A stretch of DNA of 64,000 nucleotides from Lysobacter prati (GTDB lineage Bacteria > Pseudomonadota > Gammaproteobacteria > Xanthomonadales > Xanthomonadaceae): the NCBI RefSeq assembly GCF_009765215.1, contig NZ_VLNV01000006.1:186001-250000 (forward strand), given 5' to 3'. The translations under genes were made by a program, and so were the position numbers. How positions within the stretch are numbered: the first letter of the stretch is position 1; each line of letters starts with the position of its first letter. Below, in pieces: positions 56,601-64,000 of the stretch. The notes below the pieces were generated by a model. That model was given only the letters and a program-made list of their open reading frames with translations, was not told the DNA's origin and did not search any database.

Positions 56601-58835
56601 AACGGCGACAACATGCCGCAGGGCACCGAGTGGGACAGCGATGGCGACGGCGTTCCCGACAACTACTTCCTCGTGACGAATCCGCTGCAATTGCAGAAGC
56701 AGCTGAAGACCGCCTTCGACCGCATCCAGGACCAGAACAACCAGCCGTCCGGTGGCCTCAGTGTCGCTGGCGCGCGAATCGGCAGCGGCTCTTTCAGCGT
56801 CGCGCCCAGCTTCAGTGCCCTCAACCGGGGACGTGACTGGGTGGGCGATGTCCAGGGGTATCGGATCAACAGCATCGGCACTGCAGGCGATCGCCTGTGG
56901 GCAGCGGGCGAGAACATGCCCACCACTGCCGAAGATGTGGATGCGCGCAAGATCTACACCGCGACGGGCAACGTCACCAACGCCAACCGCGCCACGCGTG
57001 TGGTTGAGTTCCGCGCCGCCAACCTGGGGGCCGACACCAATGCCCAGTTCGCCAGCGTCGGCTACACCTCCGCGCAGGTGACCAACCTGTACGGCGGCAC
57101 CACGACGCCGAACCAGTTGGTGAGCTACCTGCGTGGTGAGAAGACGCTGGAGGGCGGCGTCAAGGGCGTGACGCCGTTCCGCACCCGCAGCAGCATCCTC
57201 GGCGACATCATCAATTCGGTGCCGCAGATCGCTTCGCCCAAGGATGACTATGGTTGGGCCGACACCGCAGGTCTGTCGCAAAGCCTGCGTGATGGCTACC
57301 GCACCTACCTGACGACCAACACGCCGACCGGCAAGAAGAACCGCGCGAACTTCGTTTACGCGGGTGCCAACGACGGCATGCTTCACGCCTTCGACGCCAG
57401 TACGAGTGCATGCACAGTCGCGGGCAAGCCCAACATCTGCTCCACCGCGACCTCCGGCGATGAAGTATTCGCCTATGTCCCGAACATGGTGCTGGGCAGG
57501 ACCGGCTTGCTGGCCGACCCGGATTACGAGCATCGCTATTACGTCGATGGCGGAATCGCGATCTCCGACGTCGCCGACGGTAGTAACTGGACGACGGTGC
57601 TGGTCGGCGCGGCGGGCGTAGGCGGACGCGGCGTATTCGGTCTGGACATCGCCAGCCCACGCGCCTTCGACGGTAACGATGTGCTGTGGGAGATCAACTC
57701 CAGCACCCCGACGTACGGCCCGGACGTGGGTTACGTACTCGGCATGCCCGTCATCGTGCCGCTGGACAACGGTCAGTGGGTTGCCCTGTTCGGCAACGGC
57801 TACAACAGTGCCAATGGCAGGGCATCGCTGTTCGTGGTCGATGTCATGACCGGTGCAGTGCTCAAGCACTTGGAGGTCACCGACGGCGTCAATACCGCGA
57901 ACGGCCTTGGCAACCTGGCGGCGGTCGACACCAATGACGATGGCCTGGTCGACACGGTCTACGGCGGCGACCTGCACGGCAACCTCTGGAAGTTCGACCT
58001 CAGCGACGATGCCTCCTCGAGTTGGAACATCGCCCTCAGCGGCGTGCCACTGTTCGTTGCCAAGGATGTCGATGGCGTTCGCCAGCCGATCACAGGCGGA
58101 ATCGAAGTTTCCTCGGGCCCGAGCACCGGCGTGAGCGTGTTCTTCGGCACCGGTACCTACTTCAAGACCGGCGACCATTCGAGCACCGCGGGTCAGCAGG
58201 TCCAAAGCCTCTACAGCGTCTGGGATAACGGCACCGCCATCACCGGCGACCGTGAGGACGTACTGCAGGAGCAGCAGATCACCGGGCAGGACGCCGGTCC
58301 GCCTCCGGTGCGCAGGACCACCACCCGCACCGTCAACTACATGACGCAACGCGGCTGGTTCATCGATCTTCGCGTCGGTACGGATGCGGCGAATGCGATC
58401 GGTGAGCGCTTCGTGGGTACTCCTCGCCTGCAGAACGGCAAGGTGTTCTTCACGACCTACGTTCCGCAGGGTGACTCGTGCACGCCGGGTGGCAAGAACT
58501 GGCTCTATAGCCTGGATGCAGTCACGGGCGCCGCAGCGATGAACCAGATCTCACTCGATGCATCTGGCGATCCGCCGGTCTGCTCGGGTACTGATTGCGG
58601 CGGTATCGCGTTGTCCGATGGTGCCCCGGTCCGCGACACGAGCGTCCTGCTGCCGCCGTCGACGCCTGTGGCTGGCTTGCATGGCGGTTGCGTCCCGGGT
58701 TCGCCTGGCTGCACGCCGCCGACCACGCCTGAAGAGGTTTATCAACGCTGTACCGTGGTCATACGAGCGTCGGGCGCGCCACCTCTATACCTGCCTCGAC
58801 CTTGCGGAAGACAATCGTGGCGACAGATTCGATGA
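53667..58835 (+). CDS. pilY1: type IV pilus tip adhesin PilY1 with a PA14-like insertion
   Basis: 1722 residues from the ATG at 53667. The signal peptide covers about 1-22. N-terminal calcium-type loop D-L-D-G-D-G-G-L-D is near 70. Residues about 290-425 resemble a PA14 domain (G-K-L-N-V-P-V-A-G-S-Y-T-L-G-I-D-G-D-D, then V-G-W-Y-A-G-H, and N-I-T-F-R-H-Q-E-D-G-G-G). A thrombospondin-3-like D-S-D-G-D-G-V-P-D is near 990. The C-terminal beta-propeller domain has the Ca2+ loop D-T-N-D-D-G-L-V-D near 1420, and the protein ends C-G-R-Q-S-W-R-Q-I-R. PilY1 sits at the pilus tip, controls pilus retraction and adhesion, and acts with the minor pilins encoded before it. Confidence 0.92.
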   Translation: MKMLRWAILSTVALTTLAASQAVPPPALSLAEAPLFVESTLPPLNMLVMGKDHKIYYEAYNDASDLDGDGGLDIGYRGWILKSPAPAADSGVSPYKIDYYGYFNSFACYTWDGDKFVPQGATANKQCSGQWSGDYLNYLTTSRMDALRRVLYGGKRVTDTTSETILQGAFFPQDAHSWGKEYASTARDGYNIASYTPLSQPQAGKYHLFAVTTVTDNSAPLFRVMQNSDFRVWNWLSIEGPVANNKCFNSSNSRVDCVGTGAAAWTVVPASALSNLTITTWKRVGNPNGSPGSQALMDTFFTTHATTANLCGTGSVAQINKTADNNPFAGTNGCGNDNYLTRISGKLNVPVAGSYTLGIDGDDAVDLTIDGNVVVGWYAGHGNDRSDGGLNSHSVTLNLSAGEHNITFRHQEDGGGDNWGLLWKNVASATGRTDYKVRVQTCPLNNAAVREATCKAYPNSGSPIYKPTGILHDYGESQKMYFGLIMGSQQNNLEGGILRRNVGNLADEINQDTGVFRTNVNGVIRNIDRLRMIGGGYANSTTDNTSNDSNWNWNLNNADCNASNIGGNPITNGQCRMWGNPIAEMMYEAMRYFGGAAAATTRFASGGAGNGATEETSMGLTADTWKDPYAPTASNGLGYGVCSKPYQTVISDINPSYDGDLPGSAFTGATTTVNGTPANITGFNAAAEGQTIWNGEFSGSRSVFIGESAGVTDGAPTAKTASSFGNIRGLSPEEPTKGGTYYSASVARYGKITDINTAQKPQNLTTYSIALASPLPRIEFPVGNSTITLLPFAKTASGTFGTGTNKPTNTIVDFYVERIVNITGQPSDASVNGGRAYAVFRINYEDVEQGNDHDMDAIVRYEIMANANSTVTVNLLSEYAAGSADQNIGYVISGTTADGIYLDVRDTDSGAGSFLRYDLNTPPNVAPGGCRNITTGACNQQLPLTASRTFTPSTAPSANVQLKDPLWYAAKYGGFIDANGDNMPQGTEWDSDGDGVPDNYFLVTNPLQLQKQLKTAFDRIQDQNNQPSGGLSVAGARIGSGSFSVAPSFSALNRGRDWVGDVQGYRINSIGTAGDRLWAAGENMPTTAEDVDARKIYTATGNVTNANRATRVVEFRAANLGADTNAQFASVGYTSAQVTNLYGGTTTPNQLVSYLRGEKTLEGGVKGVTPFRTRSSILGDIINSVPQIASPKDDYGWADTAGLSQSLRDGYRTYLTTNTPTGKKNRANFVYAGANDGMLHAFDASTSACTVAGKPNICSTATSGDEVFAYVPNMVLGRTGLLADPDYEHRYYVDGGIAISDVADGSNWTTVLVGAAGVGGRGVFGLDIASPRAFDGNDVLWEINSSTPTYGPDVGYVLGMPVIVPLDNGQWVALFGNGYNSANGRASLFVVDVMTGAVLKHLEVTDGVNTANGLGNLAAVDTNDDGLVDTVYGGDLHGNLWKFDLSDDASSSWNIALSGVPLFVAKDVDGVRQPITGGIEVSSGPSTGVSVFFGTGTYFKTGDHSSTAGQQVQSLYSVWDNGTAITGDREDVLQEQQITGQDAGPPPVRRTTTRTVNYMTQRGWFIDLRVGTDAANAIGERFVGTPRLQNGKVFFTTYVPQGDSCTPGGKNWLYSLDAVTGAAAMNQISLDASGDPPVCSGTDCGGIALSDGAPVRDTSVLLPPSTPVAGLHGGCVPGSPGCTPPTTPEEVYQRCTVVIRASGAPPLYLPRPCGRQSWRQIR

Positions 58836-58861
58836 CCTCAACTTTGCCGGAGCGTTGCAGC

Positions 58862-59299
58862 ATGAAAGCATTCACGGGCAACGTCCGCTCGATCAGGGGT
58901 TTCACCCTGATCGAGTTGATGATCGTCGTTACCGTCGTCGCCATCCTCGCGGCCGTCGCAATCCCGACCTACCAGGACAGCATCCGCAAGGGGCGTCGGG
59001 GCCAGGCGAAGGCGGATCTCGTCGAGTTGGCGCAGATCCTGGAGCGGCATCGCACCGTCCACGGCAGGTACGACGCGGATCGCGGCGGCGGCGCTTTCGC
59101 GCTGCCCATCAGTCAGTCGCCCAGGACCGGCACGGCCTTTTACCTGATTGCTGCAAATCCGGCGCGGACCACTGACACCTTCACGCTGACGGCTACTCCG
59201 CAAGGAGCGCAGGCGAAGGACACCAGATGCGGCACGTTGTCCATAGACCAGGCGGGGCAAAAGAACGCCACGGGAACGGACGCGGCTTCTTGCTGGTGA
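58862..59299 (+). CDS. pilE: minor pilin PilE
   Basis: 145 residues from the ATG at 58862. Prepilin motif R-G-F-T-L-I-E-L-M-I-V-V-T-V-V-A-I-L-A-A-V-A-I-P-T-Y with Glu 5, then a small domain with C-terminal disulfide-type Cys pair (C near 127, C144). By position after pilY1 it is the PilE minor pilin. It ends the operon; a strong terminator is 14 bp away. Confidence 0.93.
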   Translation: MKAFTGNVRSIRGFTLIELMIVVTVVAILAAVAIPTYQDSIRKGRRGQAKADLVELAQILERHRTVHGRYDADRGGGAFALPISQSPRTGTAFYLIAANPARTTDTFTLTATPQGAQAKDTRCGTLSIDQAGQKNATGTDAASCW

Positions 59300-59312
59300 G
59301 GCCATTCCAATG

Positions 59313-59344
59313 AAAAAGGCCTGCACGTGTGCAGGCCTTTTTTT
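59313..59344 (+). terminator. intrinsic terminator of the pilus operon
   Basis: 12-bp arms AAAGGCCTGCAC / GTGCAGGCCTTT with a GT loop followed by T residues. Confidence 0.92.
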
Positions 59345-59396
59345 GATTCCGGAAGTTTTATTGCTCAGCGGGATGCGGACGACCGCAGATCGCAGC

Positions 59397-59431
59397 AAAA
59401 AAAAGACCTGCGACCTAAATCGCAAGTCTTT
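59397..59431 (-). terminator. terminator of tRNA-Asn
   Basis: Read on the minus strand, arms AAAGACTTGCGA / TCGCAGGTCTTT (one mismatch) are followed by a run of T, 7 bp after the tRNA 3' end. Confidence 0.8.
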
Positions 59432-59437
59432 GATATC

Positions 59438-59514
59438 TGGCGCCCGAAGTTGGACTCGAACCAACGACCCCCTGATTAACAGTCAAGTGCTCTAACCGGC
59501 TGAGCTATTCGGGC
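59438..59514 (-). tRNA. tRNA-Asn (GTT)
   Basis: 77 nt including an encoded CCA. On the minus strand it starts GCCCGAA and pairs with TTCGGGC; the anticodon loop is CTGTTAA, anticodon GTT; the T loop is TTCGAGT. All four arms pair. Confidence 0.97.
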
Positions 59515-59567
59515 GGGGACGGGCATTGTAAAGCCTCAGCGGACGGGGTCAATAGTCCAGGCGGAGA

Positions 59568-60071
59568 TCAGGGCGAATTACTGCTGATCGTGGCCATTGG
59601 CGTGCGTTCCGACCGGATCCGGCCTGCCTGGCTCACCTTGATCGTTCCAATCAACGGGCCGTCCGAGGCGGCATGCACATACAAGGTGAGATTGCTGCCC
59701 TTGCTGAAGCCGTCCGGCTGGAAACGCAGCCGTTGCCGATTGCTTCTGATCGCCAGCCCACGTCCGCCGGGCGCGGCGCGCAAGAGCTTGCTGTCGCGCG
59801 CAGTGAATGTGATCCATCCCTGGTCCCAGATTCTGTCTGGCCTGCAGGTGACGCCATCGTGGCTCGGGCAGACCACGACCGGGACACCGCGAACCAGCGA
59901 GACGGTCCTCGCCATCGCCAGCGATGTCGTCAATTCGTGGAAAGCGCCATGCGCGCGGACTGCCAGCGTCATTTGCCTGAACGCGGGAACGCCCAGGCCC
60001 AGCGTCACGCCCAGAATCGCCATGGTCACCAGCAGCTCGAGCAGGGTGAGGCCTTTTGGTTGCCGGTCCAT
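59568..60071 (-). CDS. second FimT/GspH-type pseudopilin
   Basis: 167 residues. A short leader M-D-R-Q-P-K-G is followed by L-T-L-L-E-L-L-V-T-M-A-I-L-G-V-T-L-G-L-G-V-P-A-F, a prepilin site with Leu at +1 and Glu at +5. The C-terminal domain has the GspH/FimT pattern (C-R-P-D-R-I-W-D-Q-G-W-I-T-F, and a closing G-R-I-R-S-E). Alone, facing away from uvrB and separate from the operon by tRNA-Asn. It may supplement the minor pilins or serve another pseudopilus. Confidence 0.88.
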   Translation of the reverse strand: MDRQPKGLTLLELLVTMAILGVTLGLGVPAFRQMTLAVRAHGAFHELTTSLAMARTVSLVRGVPVVVCPSHDGVTCRPDRIWDQGWITFTARDSKLLRAAPGGRGLAIRSNRQRLRFQPDGFSKGSNLTLYVHAASDGPLIGTIKVSQAGRIRSERTPMATISSNSP

Positions 60072-60224
60072 GGCGCCACTCCGGTGTAGAGGGCAGCCGA
60101 CTATCCGCGCGCCGGCAGCTGAATCCAGTCGGCGCGCAGAAGTGAGGCGGGGTAGGGAACCGCCACCGCTGCCCCCATCTCCTGCACCGTCTACACTGAA
60201 GGATTACCCCCGGGGCCATTGCCG

Positions 60225-62258
<2,034 letters not shown>

Positions 62259-62336
62259 AGATCAGAAAGGGTGTTGCCGCCACCGCGCCGACGGGCTAAA
62301 CTGCGCGCCCTCGTGAGCCACTTGTGGCGAAACGAA

Positions 62337-62411
62337 GGGCGGTTAGCTCAGCGGTAGAGCACTACCTTGACATGGTAGGGGTCACAGGTTCGAACCCTGT
62401 ACCGCCCACCA
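62337..62411 (+). tRNA. tRNA-Val (GAC)
   Basis: 75 nt with encoded CCA. Acceptor GGGCGGT pairs with ACCGCCC; anticodon loop TTGACAT gives GAC, which reads GUC/GUU; T loop TTCGAAC. A TAAACT box (62297-62302), 35 bp before the tRNA, may be its -10 region. Confidence 0.97.
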
Positions 62412-62420
62412 ATATGTTGC

Positions 62421-62453
62421 GAACGGCCGGGCTCTGCCCGGCCGTTCTGCTTT
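62421..62453 (+). terminator. intrinsic terminator after tRNA-Val
   Basis: GAACGGCCGGGC / GCCCGGCCGTTC with TCT loop, followed by TGCTTT. Confidence 0.8.
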
Positions 62454-62513
62454 CGGGACCCGTGCTTTCCGGGGCAGATCCTCGCCGCTTGCAGGCCGAC
62501 CCGCGCTCCGGCG

Positions 62514-62542
62514 TTGACTTGGCCGCGCGAAGACCCAACTAT
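62514..62542 (+). promoter_or_regulatory. candidate thrS promoter
   Basis: TTGACT (62514-62519) and AACTAT (62537-62542), spacer 17 bp. The -35 is good, the -10 is weak. It would start a leader of about 225 nt before thrS. Confidence 0.4.
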
Positions 62543-62618
62543 TTCACCAGGCTCCGGCATCGGCCGGAGGCAGGACCCAGAGGTGGCCCGCGGCAACACC
62601 GCCGGCCGAGCGTGCGAC

Positions 62619-62645
62619 ATGAGCACTACCACTTCCCATCGCTGA
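62619..62645 (+). CDS. thrS leader peptide, Thr-rich (8 residues)
   Basis: ATG-AGC-ACT-ACC-ACT-TCC-CAT-CGC-TGA encodes M-S-T-T-T-S-H-R. Three consecutive Thr codons in an 8-codon frame, 23 bp ahead of an intrinsic terminator and upstream of the threonyl-tRNA synthetase gene, make it a likely attenuation leader. No strong ribosome site is visible (GAGCG at 62608-62612 is the best), which lowers certainty. Confidence 0.6.
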   Translation: MSTTTSHR

Positions 62646-62667
62646 ACGCCGACGACGCCCCTGCAGG

Positions 62668-62689
62668 ACGGCGCCGCGGCGCCGTTTTT
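62668..62689 (+). terminator. attenuator terminator in the thrS leader
   Basis: Arms ACGGCGCC / GGCGCCGT (62668-62675, 62678-62685) with the run TTTTT at 62685-62689, 87 bp before the thrS start. A competing 5-bp pairing of CGCCG (62647-62651) with CGGCG (62669-62673) would block it. Confidence 0.72.
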
Positions 62690-62775
62690 CATTTCCGGAG
62701 ACCCGCTTTGTTGCCGGTTTCCGACGATCTCCAACCGCCAAGCCGCGCACCCGCGCGCCAGCAAGACACCCTCTC

Positions 62776-64000
62776 ATGATCGCAATCACCCTTCCTGACG
62801 GCAGCCGCCGCGAATTCGAACAGCCCGTGTCCGTAGGCGAGGTTGCCGCCTCGATCGGCGCCGGCCTGGCCAAGGCTGCCCTCGCTGGCAAGGTCGACGG
62901 CAAGCTCGTCGACTCCAGCTTCCGCATCGACCGCGACGCCTCGCTCGAGATCGTCACCGAAAAGCACCCCGACGCCCTCGAGGTGCTGCGCCATTCCACC
63001 GCGCACCTGCTGGCGCAGGCCGTGCAGCGCCTGTACCCGGGCGCGCAGGTCACCATCGGCCCGGTCATCGACAACGGCTTCTACTACGACTTCGCCTACG
63101 AACGCCCGTTCACGCCGGAAGACCTGCCGGCGATCGAGGCGGAGATGCAGAAGATCGTCAAGGAAGCCCTGCCGGTCTCGCGCGGCGTGAAGTCGCGTGA
63201 CGACGCGGTCGCGTTCTTCCGTGGCATCGGCGAGGCCTACAAGGCCGAGATCATCGAATCGATCCCGGCCAGCGAAGACCTGTCGCTGTACAGCCAGGGC
63301 GAGTTCACCGACCTATGCCGTGGCCCGCACGTGCCGTCCACCGACAAGCTGCGCGCGTTCAAGCTGATGAAGGTCGCTGGCGCCTACTGGCGCGGCGATT
63401 CCAACAACCAGATGCTCAGCCGCATCTACGGCACCGCCTGGCTCAACGACAAGGACCTCAAGGCCTACCTGACCCAGCTCGAGGAAGCCGAGAAGCGCGA
63501 CCACCGCAAGATCGCCAAGCAGCAGGACCTGTTCCACCTGCAGGAAGAGGCCCCGGGCCTGATCTTCTGGCACCCCAAGGGCTGGTCGATCTGGCAGGTC
63601 GTCGAGCAGTACATGCGCAAGGTCTACCGCGACAGCGGTTACCAGGAAGTGCGCTGCCCGCAGATCCTCGACGTGTCGCTGTGGCAGAAGTCCGGGCACT
63701 GGGACAACTACCAGGAAAACATGTTCTTCACCGAGTCGGAGAAGCGCACCTACGCACTCAAGCCGATGAACTGCCCGGGCCACGTGCAGGTGTTCAACCA
63801 CGGCCTGCACAGCTACCGCGACCTGCCGATCCGCTACGGCGAGTTTGGCGCCTGCCACCGCAACGAGCCCTCCGGCGCGCTGCACGGCATCCTGCGCGTG
63901 CGCGGTTTCACCCAGGACGACGGCCACATCTTCTGCACCGAGGACCAGATCGAGGCCGAGGTCAGCGCCTTCCACCAGCAAGCCCTGGCCGTCTACGACG
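62776..64000 (+). CDS. thrS: threonyl-tRNA synthetase, N-terminal part
   Basis: The first 408 residues; the gene runs off the window (full-length enzymes have about 635-640). TGS domain (1-60; I-T-L-P-D-G-S), editing domain with [11 protein letters not shown] near 75 and the C-R-G-P-H-V-P near 185, then the class II catalytic core starts (motif 2 precursor [12 protein letters not shown] near 330; [10 protein letters not shown] near 365). Charges tRNA-Thr. Apparently regulated by the upstream Thr-codon leader and terminator. Confidence 0.98.
   Translation, partial: MIAITLPDGSRREFEQPVSVGEVAASIGAGLAKAALAGKVDGKLVDSSFRIDRDASLEIVTEKHPDALEVLRHSTAHLLAQAVQRLYPGAQVTIGPVIDNGFYYDFAYERPFTPEDLPAIEAEMQKIVKEALPVSRGVKSRDDAVAFFRGIGEAYKAEIIESIPASEDLSLYSQGEFTDLCRGPHVPSTDKLRAFKLMKVAGAYWRGDSNNQMLSRIYGTAWLNDKDLKAYLTQLEEAEKRDHRKIAKQQDLFHLQEEAPGLIFWHPKGWSIWQVVEQYMRKVYRDSGYQEVRCPQILDVSLWQKSGHWDNYQENMFFTESEKRTYALKPMNCPGHVQVFNHGLHSYRDLPIRYGEFGACHRNEPSGALHGILRVRGFTQDDGHIFCTEDQIEAEVSAFHQQALAVYD

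Noticed and set aside
55050-58349. 1099-codon minus-strand frame inside pilY1
   Set aside because: Antisense shadow of a well-supported PilY1; no domain or start-site signal.

Overview
The window looks like a chromosomal segment of a high-G+C gammaproteobacterium of the Xanthomonadaceae (Lysobacter/Luteimonas/Xanthomonas-like). The evidence is the CTG/GCC-rich codon use, Oar-type TonB receptor, petABC-sspA-sspB order, fimT-pilV-pilW-pilX-pilY1-pilE pilus operon, miaB/phoH/ybeY/corC neighbourhood and the style of the integron attC sites. No species can be named from sequence alone.

Layout. 1-1599: end of an S9 peptidase gene and a convergent nitronate monooxygenase-type gene. 1733-12908: a sedentary chromosomal integron. 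It has a leftward intI broken by a frameshift, an attI-like region, then 23 rightward cassettes separated by attC sites of 58-70 bp. Most cassettes hold one small gene of unknown function, many of them membrane or exported. Recognisable ones are a SUKH-like immunity protein, a GNAT acetyltransferase, a Sel1-like protein, an EF-Tu domain-III-like protein, a DUF3592-like protein and a DUF3658-like protein. The G+C of this part is visibly lower than that of the flanks. 12900-16710: a decayed array edge, then small membrane, lipoprotein and hypothetical genes, including a cold-shock/Excalibur fusion.

16769-24245 (leftward): ybdD-cstA (pyruvate uptake), corA, a DUF4105/Lnb-like membrane protein, corC, ybeY, phoH and a small membrane protein. 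24396-29906 (rightward): tetR, membrane fusion lipoprotein, ABC ATPase, ABC permease, then a secreted amidohydrolase; this block separates phoH from miaB (29946-31349, leftward). 31502-33499: two paralogous lytic transglycosylases. 33677-36341: petABC (cytochrome bc1). 36491-37735: sspA, sspB. 37867-41975: DUF3301 protein, two-FHA membrane protein, nadC, Trm112-like protein, purE-purK. 42046-44492: sodB, divergent grxD-SDR, then a MarC-family protein. 44780-48199: Oar-like TonB receptor. 48322-49701: ppnN. 49757-50782: AlgZ/FimS-like histidine kinase, divergent from the minor pilin/PilY1/PilE operon (50993-59299). 59438-62411: tRNA-Asn, a second fimT-like gene, uvrB and tRNA-Val. 62776-64000: 5' part of thrS behind a leader with a Thr-rich mini-peptide and an intrinsic terminator.

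Most striking: (1) the integron, with a dead integrase, a duplicated cassette, an ORF-poor cassette, stop codons lost inside attC sites, and inverse-core/core covariation within cassettes; (2) an apparent threonine attenuator ahead of thrS; (3) a PilY1 with a PA14-like insertion; (4) a DUF4105/Lnb-type protein in the position where lnt often follows corC; (5) C-rich palindromes at four convergent gene junctions.
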